Assembly: GCA_038207585.1 (NCBI GenBank) | Contig: JBBQZP010000030.1 | Coordinates: 1 to 44,380, forward strand | Source: JBBQZP01 sp038207585 | Lineage (GTDB): Bacteria > Pseudomonadota > Alphaproteobacteria > Rhodobacterales > Rhodobacteraceae | Direction of reading: 5' to 3' | DNA: 44,380 nucleotides | Shown here: positions 18,066-25,143 of the stretch, piece after piece | How positions within the stretch are numbered: the stretch's first letter is position 1 | Layout of the letters: every line of letters starts with the position of its first letter | Made by a program: the position numbers and the translations under genes | Notes under the pieces: generated by a model | Databases searched by the model: none | Told to the model about the DNA's origin: nothing | What the model saw: only the letters and a program-made list of their open reading frames with translations

Positions 18066-18887
18066 TCAATGCCCGGCACCCCAGCTGGCAGAAGCATGTT
18101 TGCGCGTGTAGAATTCGCCCATCAGCCCGATCATCATGCAGGCGATGGTCACATAGATCGGATAGGTGATCGAGCTGTAATGCGGGTTGTAATTCAGGAA
18201 GATGAACCCCCGCCCCTGATCTATGGTGTGAAACAGCGGGTTCCACTGAAAGAACGCCAGCAGGTGCGAGGGCATTGCGTTGGCCACAAACATCTTGCCC
18301 GATGCGATCATGTTGGCGCGTGCGTAGACGGTGCTGATCACGCCCACAGCCTCGGGCTGCCACGGTTTGGCGGCCAGCAACATCATCCCGATTGCGACAC
18401 CTGAAATCCACGACAGCAGGAACATGCCCATCATTCCGACCGGGTCATGAATCGTCAGTGGCTCAATCGCGGCGTGATAGAAATACAGAACCACCGCAGC
18501 CGAAAGAACCTGCAGATAAAGCGCGCCAAGCGCCGCCGAAGCAATCGCGACCATCGTGTTCATTGGCGAGTGTTTCATCATCGCCGATGTCGGTCCTTCG
18601 GCACCCGACACCGCCCCCATCGCCTTGGAATGGGTCATGAACATGAAGATGCCCGACATGATGTAGAGAACGAAATTACCCCGGATCGCGTTGCCACGCA
18701 TCCCAAGGACATGCATCATCACATAGAAAACGACGATCAGGATGACAGTCTGCAGGATGTTCAACAGCAATCCCACGACTGCATTCTTGTGGCTTTTGCG
18801 GACATTGCGCACTGTTGCGTGGAAAATCAGTTCCAGCAGCCCAAAGGCGGAACGGGCATTGCTTTGTTTGGTCTGGATGCGAAACAT
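18066..18887 (-). CDS. ABC-2 type (KpsM-like) polysaccharide export permease
   Basis: This 273-residue inner-membrane protein has about six hydrophobic segments (for example VVGLLLNILQTVILIVVFYVM, LYLQVLSAAVVLYFY, MIGLMGEF) and the overall plan of ABC-2 permeases of the KpsM/Wzm capsule or O-antigen exporter family. The N-terminal helix FGLLELIFHATVRNVRKSHKNA before the first span, and the C-terminal WNPLFHTIDQGRGFIFLNYNPHYSSITYP segment, are characteristic of that family. The start at MFRIQTK is chosen over an ATG 39 bases upstream because GAGG lies about ten bases before it and the added residues look non-coding. No ATP-binding partner is adjacent. The gene faces away from cysQ and has its own promoter. 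Confidence 0.85.
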   Translation of the reverse strand: MFRIQTKQSNARSAFGLLELIFHATVRNVRKSHKNAVVGLLLNILQTVILIVVFYVMMHVLGMRGNAIRGNFVLYIMSGIFMFMTHSKAMGAVSGAEGPTSAMMKHSPMNTMVAIASAALGALYLQVLSAAVVLYFYHAAIEPLTIHDPVGMMGMFLLSWISGVAIGMMLLAAKPWQPEAVGVISTVYARANMIASGKMFVANAMPSHLLAFFQWNPLFHTIDQGRGFIFLNYNPHYSSITYPIYVTIACMMIGLMGEFYTRKHASASWGAGH

Positions 18888-18942
18888 CTGCTTTAACCTC
18901 GGCGTTGGGGCGGCGGTTCGTCCCAAACTAGCGCGGGAAATC

Positions 18943-18971
18943 TTGCTGTTCCCTTAGCAACGCATGATAAG
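18943..18971 (+). promoter_or_regulatory. Possible promoter of the cysQ-kdsB-glycosyltransferase operon
   Basis: TTGCTG (18943-18948), 17 bases, then GATAAG (18966-18971) lies 55 bases upstream of the cysQ ATG. Its -10 overlaps the -10 of the divergent permease promoter, so the two would compete. This is a by-eye assignment. Confidence 0.33.
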
Positions 18972-18992
18972 GGAGATCGGATTTGTTTTCAA
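18964..18992 (-). promoter_or_regulatory. Sigma-70 promoter of the ABC-2 permease gene
   Basis: On the minus strand TTGAAA (18987-18992), a 17-base spacer and TATCAT (18964-18969) match the consensus well (four of six and five of six bases). Transcription would start about 70 bases upstream of the permease ATG. Confidence 0.55.
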
Positions 18993-19026
18993 CTGGCTGG
19001 TCTTTCCCCAACCAATGGAGTTTTGC

Positions 19027-19821
19027 ATGGATTTCGAGCGGCTTGTAAGTGTCTTCCGGCGTCTGTCCATCGAGGCGGGTGCGCGGATCATGCAGGTGTA
19101 TGACGGCCCGGATTTCGAGGTCAAATCAAAATCCGATTCCAGCCCCGTGACCGAGGCGGATGAGGCGGCGGATGCGATCATTTCCGCAGGTTTGCGAGCC
19201 GAGTTCCCCGATGTGCCGCTGATCACAGAAGAACAGGCAGCCAGCCACGCGCTGCGGGCCAGCACGTTCCTGATCGTTGATCCGTTGGACGGAACCAAGG
19301 AATTTGTGCAGCGGCGCGGGGATTTTACGGTGAACATCGCCTATGTCGAAAACGGCGTGCCGGTGCGGGGAGTGGTTTTTGCCCCGGCGCAAAAGCGGCT
19401 GTTCTACACCCGCGCAGATGGTGCGGCGGTTGAGGAAACCGGGGCGCTATCGGCCGATACCGTCGGCGATTTGTCCCCGATCAGCGTGACAAAGCCCGAC
19501 AATGCAGCGCTGATGGTGGTAGCCTCCAAAAGCCACCGCGATGCCGCGACCGATGCCTATATCGGCAAATATGCGGTCAAGGACATGCGATCCGCCGGCA
19601 GCAGCCTGAAATTCTGTCTGGTGGCCACGGGTGAGGCTGATCTTTACCCGCGCCTTGGCCGCACGATGGAATGGGATACGGCGGCAGGCGATGCCGTGCT
19701 GCGCGGCGCAGGCGGGCATGTGGTGCGGTTTGATGACCACTCGCCACTCGCTTACGGCAAAGAGGGTTGGGACAACCCGTTCTTCATCGCCTATGCGCCC
19801 GGGGTCGAGTTGAAGAAATGA
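19027..19821 (+). CDS. cysQ: 3'(2'),5'-bisphosphate nucleotidase CysQ
   Basis: This 264-residue member of the inositol monophosphatase superfamily hydrolyses PAP to AMP in the cytoplasm, relieving inhibition of PAPS-using enzymes. Metal-binding motifs are TEE (67-69), DPLDGT (85-90) followed by KEFVQRRGDF, and MEWDTAAGDAVL near 213-224. The KEF insertion after DGT is typical of CysQ rather than of SuhB-type phosphatases. The start at MDFERL is supported by GGAG six bases upstream; an upstream ATG at 18964 lies in the promoter region. The stop overlaps the kdsB-like ATG (ATGA). The presence of a sulfotransferase at the end of the same gene run gives PAP removal an obvious purpose. Confidence 0.92.
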   Translation: MDFERLVSVFRRLSIEAGARIMQVYDGPDFEVKSKSDSSPVTEADEAADAIISAGLRAEFPDVPLITEEQAASHALRASTFLIVDPLDGTKEFVQRRGDFTVNIAYVENGVPVRGVVFAPAQKRLFYTRADGAAVEETGALSADTVGDLSPISVTKPDNAALMVVASKSHRDAATDAYIGKYAVKDMRSAGSSLKFCLVATGEADLYPRLGRTMEWDTAAGDAVLRGAGGHVVRFDDHSPLAYGKEGWDNPFFIAYAPGVELKK

Positions 19822-20609
19822 GCGTTCTGATCGCCATTCCCGCCCGCTATGCCAGTACGCGGTATCCCGGCAAGCCCTTGGTTTCATTGCGCGGCCCCGA
19901 TGGCGACAAGACCCTGATCCGCCGCAGCTGGGAGGCGGCCATGCAGGTCGCGGGCATTGACCGGGTGGTGGTAGCCACCGACGATACCCGCATCAAGGAT
20001 CATGCCGAAGCCTTCGGGGCCGAGGTTGTGATGACCTCGGCCGAGTGTCAGAATGGCACCGAACGCTGTGCCGAGGTGGCGCATCATCTGCCCGGCTTTG
20101 ACGTGGTGGTGAACCTGCAGGGCGACGCGCCGCTGACGCCTGCGTGGTTTGTCGAAGACCTTGTGGCCGGGCTTCTGGCCGATGCGAAAGCCGATATCGC
20201 AACCCCGGTCCTGCGCTGTGACGGGCGGGCGCTGAACGGCTTTCTGGCCGACCGCCGCGCAGGCCGCGTGGGCGGCACCACGGCGGTGTTCGGCGTGAAT
20301 GGTCAGGGGCTCTATTTCAGCAAGGAAGTTATCCCCTTTACGGGTGCCGTCTACGCCGACAACGCGTCGACCCCGGTCTTTCACCATGTCGGTGTCTACG
20401 CATACCGCCCGACTGCACTCATGGCCTATCCCGGCTGGGCCGTCGGCCCGCTGGAGACGCTGGAGGGGTTGGAGCAGCTTCGCTTTCTGGAAAACGGTCG
20501 TCGCGTGCTTTGCGTCGAGGTGCAGGCGCAGGGCCGCCAGTTCTGGGAACTGAACAACCCCGAAGACGTGCCCCGGATCGAAGCGATGCTGGCCGGAACC
20601 GCTGTTTGA
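19818..20609 (+). CDS. kdsB: CMP-Kdo synthetase-like cytidylyltransferase
   Basis: This 263-residue protein has the N-terminal nucleotide-binding motif IPARYASTRYPGKPL (7-21), GTERCAEV, and LYFSKEVIPF, all family marks of 3-deoxy-manno-octulosonate cytidylyltransferase. That enzyme activates Kdo with CTP for lipopolysaccharide or capsule. Two places diverge. The metal-site string reads NLQGDAPL where housekeeping enzymes have NVQGDEPL, and the C-terminal VDTPED motif reads LNNPED, changing an acidic residue. It may be the capsule-type (KpsU-like) paralogue, or act on another acid sugar. It overlaps cysQ by four bases and the next gene by four bases (TTGA). Confidence 0.82.
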   Translation: MSVLIAIPARYASTRYPGKPLVSLRGPDGDKTLIRRSWEAAMQVAGIDRVVVATDDTRIKDHAEAFGAEVVMTSAECQNGTERCAEVAHHLPGFDVVVNLQGDAPLTPAWFVEDLVAGLLADAKADIATPVLRCDGRALNGFLADRRAGRVGGTTAVFGVNGQGLYFSKEVIPFTGAVYADNASTPVFHHVGVYAYRPTALMAYPGWAVGPLETLEGLEQLRFLENGRRVLCVEVQAQGRQFWELNNPEDVPRIEAMLAGTAV

Positions 20610-21814
20610 GGGCGAGCGTCATCATCGTCAGCCGTCATCGCCCTGCGGCGTTGATGCGGGCGATCAAGGGCGTGCAGCAACAGGATCACGACCGCGTTGA
20701 ACTGGTGATCGTGGCAGACCCCGATGCGGCAGCACAGGTTCAGGCGGCGGGAATCATGGCTAAGGTCGTGACCTGCGATCAGGCCAACATCAGCCTTGCG
20801 CGCAATCTGGGCATCGCCGTTGCGGCGGGCGAGGTGCTGGCGTTTCTGGATGATGATGCGGTGCCAGAACCCACATGGCTGTCGCGGCTGGTGGCACCCT
20901 TCGCCTCGCCGGAAGTTGTGGCAGCCACGGGTTTTGTGCGCGGGCGCAACGGCATCTCTTATCAATGGCGCGCGTGCTGGGTTGATGCCCTGGGGCACGA
21001 CCACCCGCTCGAGTCGGGCATGGCGGCCAGCTTCCAAAGTAATACACCGGGCCGCTGCGTAAAAACCCAAGGCACCAATTGCGCCTTTCGCGCGCAGGCC
21101 TTGCGCGCCGTCGGCGGGTTTGATCCGGCCTTCCGCTTTTATCTGGACGAAGCGGATGTAAACCTGCGGATGGCCGCGCGGGGCGGGCTGACGGCGGTGG
21201 TTCCCGCCGCACAGGTGCATCACGGCTACGGCGCCAGTGCGCGCAGACGGGGCGACCGTGTGCCTCTCAACCTGCACGAGATCGGTGCGTCAAGCATGGT
21301 CTTCCTGCGCCGCCATGCGCCAAAGGCTGAATGGGCCGGGGCGTTGGCGAAACTGACGCAGGATCAGCACGCCCGCGCGGTGCGCTGGATGGTCGATGGC
21401 GGGCTTGAACCTGCCGGCGTCGCGCCTCTGATGGCGACACTGGCCGTAGGCATCACTGACGGTGCCGCCCGCCCGCTGCAAGACCCCGCGCCCTTTGTGG
21501 CGGATGTGACCTATCTGCGCCTTCCCGGCACTGGCCCAAGACCGGGTCTGGTGCTTTCGGGGCGGCCTGGGTCTGCGCCGGCCTTACATCGCAAGGCGGC
21601 GACCGAGGCGAACGACGGTCACCTTGTCACGCTAATGCTCTTTGGACCGACCGCCCGCCCGCACCGGCACGTTTTCCACCCGAACGGCTATTGGGTGCAA
21701 CAGGGCGGGCTTTTCGGGCGATCCGACCGATCCGGCCCGCCGTTCCGGGTGACCCGCTTTGCCGAGCGGGTTATGACGGAAATCCAAAGACTCTCCCCCT
21801 ATCGCCCCGTCTGA
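20606..21814 (+). CDS. Family 2 glycosyltransferase with C-terminal extension
   Basis: This 402-residue protein has an N-terminal GT-A domain, starting RASVIIVSRHRPAALMRAI. It contains the Asp-rich metal/nucleotide-sugar site FLDDDAVPEPTW (near 87) and a later segment GGFDPAFRFYLDEADVNLRM, typical of GT2 enzymes that build surface polysaccharides. About 130 residues at the C-terminus (after PFVADVTYLRLPG) form a separate region I do not recognise. The start is taken as the TTG overlapping the kdsB stop, since the conserved first strand begins immediately after it. Donor and acceptor sugars are unknown. The enzyme is cytoplasmic or membrane-associated, with no clear membrane span. Confidence 0.8.
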   Translation: MRASVIIVSRHRPAALMRAIKGVQQQDHDRVELVIVADPDAAAQVQAAGIMAKVVTCDQANISLARNLGIAVAAGEVLAFLDDDAVPEPTWLSRLVAPFASPEVVAATGFVRGRNGISYQWRACWVDALGHDHPLESGMAASFQSNTPGRCVKTQGTNCAFRAQALRAVGGFDPAFRFYLDEADVNLRMAARGGLTAVVPAAQVHHGYGASARRRGDRVPLNLHEIGASSMVFLRRHAPKAEWAGALAKLTQDQHARAVRWMVDGGLEPAGVAPLMATLAVGITDGAARPLQDPAPFVADVTYLRLPGTGPRPGLVLSGRPGSAPALHRKAATEANDGHLVTLMLFGPTARPHRHVFHPNGYWVQQGGLFGRSDRSGPPFRVTRFAERVMTEIQRLSPYRPV

Positions 21815-21843
21815 CGTGCCATAATCTTGAATGAAGAGCCGCT

Positions 21844-21932
21844 TTCAGCCGGAGATTGCTTAAGATTCGGCTTATCTGAAACAGAGTGTCGCAAAATGAG
21901 GGGGTATCCTGCGATTTTTCCCCGTATATTAT
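21844..21932 (+). promoter_or_regulatory. galU upstream region with inverted repeat and AT-rich -10-like site
   Basis: The 161-base gap before galU contains an imperfect inverted repeat. TTCAGCCG (21844-21851) pairs with CGGCTTATCTGAA (21868-21880). Downstream is an AT-rich TATATTAT stretch (21925-21932) that may be a -10. No good -35 is evident. The repeat may end the upstream transcript or regulate galU. Confidence 0.25.
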
Positions 21933-21975
21933 AGCCCAGAGGCGCAAAGCGCACAGAAATGAGTGAGCGAGCGAG

Positions 21976-22869
21976 ATGAAAGTCAGAAAAATCACGAAAG
22001 CCGTTTTTCCGGTTGCCGGTATGGGCACGCGGTTTCTGCCCGCCACCAAGTCGATCCCGAAAGAGATCATGACACTGGTTGACCGCCCCCTGATCCAATA
22101 CGCGATTGACGAGGCGCGGGCGGCAGGCATCAAGGAGTTCATCTTTGTGACTTCGCGCGGGAAATCCGCGTTGGAGGATTACTTCGATCACTCTCCCGAA
22201 CTGGAAAGCACTCTGAAAAAGGCCGGCAAGACTGACCTGCTTGAGGTTTTGCGCGCCACAAACATGGATTCCGGTGCCATCGCCTATGTGCGCCAGAACC
22301 GCCCAATGGGCCTTGGCCACGCGGTCTGGTGCGCGCGGCGCTTGGTGGGCAACGAGCCCTTCGCCGTGCTTTTGCCCGATGACGTGATCGCCGCCGAAAA
22401 GCCCTGCCTTCAGCAGATGATCGAGGCTTATGCCGAAACTGGCGGTAACATGGTTGCCACGATGGAAGTGGCGCCGGAAAAGGCCTCCAGCTATGGCGTG
22501 CTGGATATTGGCGAAGACATGGGGCGGATCGTGCGGGCAAAGGGCATGGTCGAAAAGCCCAAGGCCGAAGACGCGCCGTCGAACCTTGCCGTGATCGGGC
22601 GATACATCCTGTCGCCGCAGGTGATGACCAACCTGAACCGCATCAAGCAGGGCGCTGGCGGCGAAATTCAGTTGACCGACGCCATCGCCGAGGAAGTAAG
22701 CGAGGGCAATGTCTACGGCTTCCGCTTCCAGGGTCAGCGTTACGATTGCGGATCAAAGGCGGGGTTCCTGCAGGCGACGGTGGCCTTTGGTCTGGCGCGT
22801 CCTGATCTGGGCGAGGAATTCGGGCAGTATCTGGCTGATACGATGGCGCGGCATCAGGCTGCTCAGTAA
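21976..22869 (+). CDS. galU: UTP-glucose-1-phosphate uridylyltransferase
   Basis: This 297-residue GT-A-fold nucleotidyltransferase makes UDP-glucose, precursor of surface polysaccharides, glycolipids and UDP-glucuronate. It shows the N-terminal motif GMGTRFLPATKSIPKE, then PLIQYAIDEA, GLGHAVWCAR, LPDDVI, VEKPKAEDAPSN, GRYIL and QLTDAI, all diagnostic for bacterial GalU. The length is normal. The ATG follows the purine-rich GAGCGAGCGAG. The next gene starts three bases after the stop, so galU seems to be co-transcribed with the downstream glycosyltransferases while having its own upstream region. Confidence 0.97.
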   Translation: MKVRKITKAVFPVAGMGTRFLPATKSIPKEIMTLVDRPLIQYAIDEARAAGIKEFIFVTSRGKSALEDYFDHSPELESTLKKAGKTDLLEVLRATNMDSGAIAYVRQNRPMGLGHAVWCARRLVGNEPFAVLLPDDVIAAEKPCLQQMIEAYAETGGNMVATMEVAPEKASSYGVLDIGEDMGRIVRAKGMVEKPKAEDAPSNLAVIGRYILSPQVMTNLNRIKQGAGGEIQLTDAIAEEVSEGNVYGFRFQGQRYDCGSKAGFLQATVAFGLARPDLGEEFGQYLADTMARHQAAQ

Positions 22870-22872
22870 AGC

Positions 22873-24093
22873 GTGACGCCGCACCCCACCGCGCGGCTTC
22901 TGGATATCACGCGGCTGGTGTCTCGTCTGGGGCGCGGCCCGCTGACCGGGGTGGACCGGGTGGAACTGGCCTATCTTGAGGCGCTGAGCGCTGCGGATGC
23001 GCCGCTGTTCGCGCTGGTGCGGACAGGGCTTGGCTTCCTGCTGCTGGATCGCAATGGCGCGGCGCAGGTTCTGGCGCTGGTCAACGGCAAGCAGACGCTT
23101 GCCCCGGCCGGAGTGCTGGCCCGTGCGATGCGCCGGGGCGATCCGTTGCGCGCGCAGGCTGAGGCTGCAATGCGCCGTCTTGCTATCGCCCGCGCGCCCG
23201 GAGTGCTGTTGGGCCGGATGCTGCGGCGCTGGTTGCCGGCGGGGGCGGTCTATCTGAACACCGGCCACGCCAACCTGTCCGCGCGGGTGATGCGGGCCGT
23301 GAAATTCATCTACGACGCCCGGATCGCGGTTCTGGTGCATGATGTGATCCCGCTGACGCACCCAGAATTCACCCGCCCCGGCATTGCGGCCGTATTTGCG
23401 CGCAAGATGGCGGTCGTTGCGGATTGGGCTGATCTTGTGATCCACACCACCCATGCGGCGCGAGGCGATACCGAAACGGCGCTGCGGGGGATGGGTCGGG
23501 TGCCGCCGGGTTGTGTTGCACCTTTGGGCGTCACCCCGGCCCGGCCCGACCCAACGTCATTGCCCCCCGGCCTTGATCTGACCACCCCCTATTTCATCAC
23601 CATCGGCACCATCGAGCCGCGCAAGAATCATGCCCTGTTGCTGGACATCTGGACCCAGATTCCGCAGGCACGGCTTTTCATCGTTGGTTCGCGCGGCTGG
23701 GCCGATGCCGCCCTTCTGGCGCGTCTGGACGCCCTCAAAGGGCCGGATGCAAACGTCATCGAACTGCCCGGCCTGTCAGACACGGCCGTTGCGGCCTTGC
23801 TGCAAGGCGCGCGTGCGCTGCTGTTTCCGACCCTTGCCGAAGGCTATGGGTTGCCGCCGATCGAGGCTGCGGCACAACATACACCCCTGATTGTATCAGA
23901 TTTGCCCGTTTTGCACGAGGTTCTGGGCAACTCTGCCGTTTACCTTGATCCACTTGATCGTTACTCTTGGATGGAAACAATACGGCGACTTGTCGCAAAT
24001 GGACCGGACAAAGACGCCGGGGTAAGGAAGCAATTTGAAACGACGATCCCATCTTGGGAGGCGCATTTCAAGATCGTGTTAAGCCTTGCCTGA
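22873..24093 (+). CDS. Family 4 (GT-B) glycosyltransferase
   Basis: This 406-residue protein starts at GTG. Its C-terminal half carries the GT4 donor-binding pattern. TIGTIEPRKNHALLLDIW is near 238-255, followed by VGSRGWAD, then LPGLSDTAVAALLQGARALLFPTLAEGYGLPPIEAAA, with the conserved E-x7-E type segment, and VSDLPVLHEV. The N-terminal half has LDITRLVSRLGRGPLTGVDRVELAY and VLVHDVIPLTHPEF, typical of WbaZ/mannosyltransferase-like GT4 enzymes in polysaccharide clusters. It directly follows galU, but the nucleotide-sugar donor cannot be fixed. No membrane segment. Confidence 0.88.
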   Translation: MTPHPTARLLDITRLVSRLGRGPLTGVDRVELAYLEALSAADAPLFALVRTGLGFLLLDRNGAAQVLALVNGKQTLAPAGVLARAMRRGDPLRAQAEAAMRRLAIARAPGVLLGRMLRRWLPAGAVYLNTGHANLSARVMRAVKFIYDARIAVLVHDVIPLTHPEFTRPGIAAVFARKMAVVADWADLVIHTTHAARGDTETALRGMGRVPPGCVAPLGVTPARPDPTSLPPGLDLTTPYFITIGTIEPRKNHALLLDIWTQIPQARLFIVGSRGWADAALLARLDALKGPDANVIELPGLSDTAVAALLQGARALLFPTLAEGYGLPPIEAAAQHTPLIVSDLPVLHEVLGNSAVYLDPLDRYSWMETIRRLVANGPDKDAGVRKQFETTIPSWEAHFKIVLSLA

Positions 24094-24126
24094 TAACCAT
24101 GATCGGCAGAACGCCACGGCGAAGGG

Positions 24127-25143
24127 TTGAATTTGGGGCTTCTTTCAACATACGGGCTGCGGTTGGCACGTAAGCGCTGGTTGATCCGCGCCTATCGCAA
24201 AAAGCGCGAGATAAAGCCCGTGTCCAACAACACCGGCCTGATCCGCGACAGCGACCTTTTGCTGTTTTCGACGATGCGGAACGAAAAGGTCCGGCTGCCC
24301 TATTTCCTGCGCTATTACCGCGACCTCGGGATCACGCACTTCCTGATCGTCGATAACGATTCCGACGACGGATCGCGCGAATATCTTGCAGCACAACCCG
24401 ATGTCTCGGTCTGGACAACGCAGCACAGCTACAAACGGTCGCGGTTCGGGGTGGATTGGGTCAATTCGCTGTTGATGCGCTATGGTCACGGCCATTGGTG
24501 CCTGTGCGTCGACCCCGACGAATTCTTTGTCTTTCCGTTCTGTGATACGCGGCCCCTGCTGGCGCTGACCGACTGGCTGGATGCAAGCTCGATCAAGTCG
24601 TTCTCGGCGATGCTGCTGGATATGTATCCCAAAGGCCCGATCGGTGCCGTGCCCTACCGCGAAGGGCAGGACCCGTTCGAGCTTTCCGATTGGTTTGACA
24701 GTGGCAACTATCTGATTTCCAGAAATAAACGCTACGGCAATCTGTGGATACAGGGCGGCCCACGGGCGCGGGCCTTTTTTACCGATGCACCGGAACGTGC
24801 GCCTGCCATGAACAAGATCCCGCTGGTGAAATGGGATCGCGCCTATGCCTATGTCAGTTCCACTCACATGCTTTTGCCACGCGGCCTCAATCAGGTTTAC
24901 GATGAATGGGGGGGCGAGAAAGCCTCGGGTTGCCTTTTGCACGCCAAGTTTCTGGACACTTTCGCCGCCAAGGCGGAGGAGGAGATGGCGCGCAAGCAGC
25001 ACTACGCCAACAGCCACGAATACCGCGCTTACAAGGCCGGGCTGAACGACCAGCCGGATTTGTGGTGCAAGTGGAGCGAGAAATACATCAACTGGCGCCA
25101 GTTGGAGATTCTGGGGCTGATGTCCAAGGGAAATTGGGCATGA
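24127..25143 (+). CDS. Family 2-like glycosyltransferase (Glyco_tranf_2_4 type)
   Basis: This 338-residue protein has the pattern of the DUF23/GT92-like group. LLLFSTMRNEKVRLPYFLRYYRDLG is followed by THFLIVDNDSDDGS and the metal-binding DPDEFFVFP (near 135-143). These enzymes are probably glycosyltransferases of surface glycans, although few are biochemically characterised. The start is uncertain. TTG at 24127 is listed, but TTG at 24133 has GAAGGG at a better six-base spacing; the difference is two residues. The stop overlaps the start of the following GT14-type gene by four bases (ATGA). The C-terminus is rich in charged helices. Confidence 0.82.
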   Translation: MNLGLLSTYGLRLARKRWLIRAYRKKREIKPVSNNTGLIRDSDLLLFSTMRNEKVRLPYFLRYYRDLGITHFLIVDNDSDDGSREYLAAQPDVSVWTTQHSYKRSRFGVDWVNSLLMRYGHGHWCLCVDPDEFFVFPFCDTRPLLALTDWLDASSIKSFSAMLLDMYPKGPIGAVPYREGQDPFELSDWFDSGNYLISRNKRYGNLWIQGGPRARAFFTDAPERAPAMNKIPLVKWDRAYAYVSSTHMLLPRGLNQVYDEWGGEKASGCLLHAKFLDTFAAKAEEEMARKQHYANSHEYRAYKAGLNDQPDLWCKWSEKYINWRQLEILGLMSKGNWA

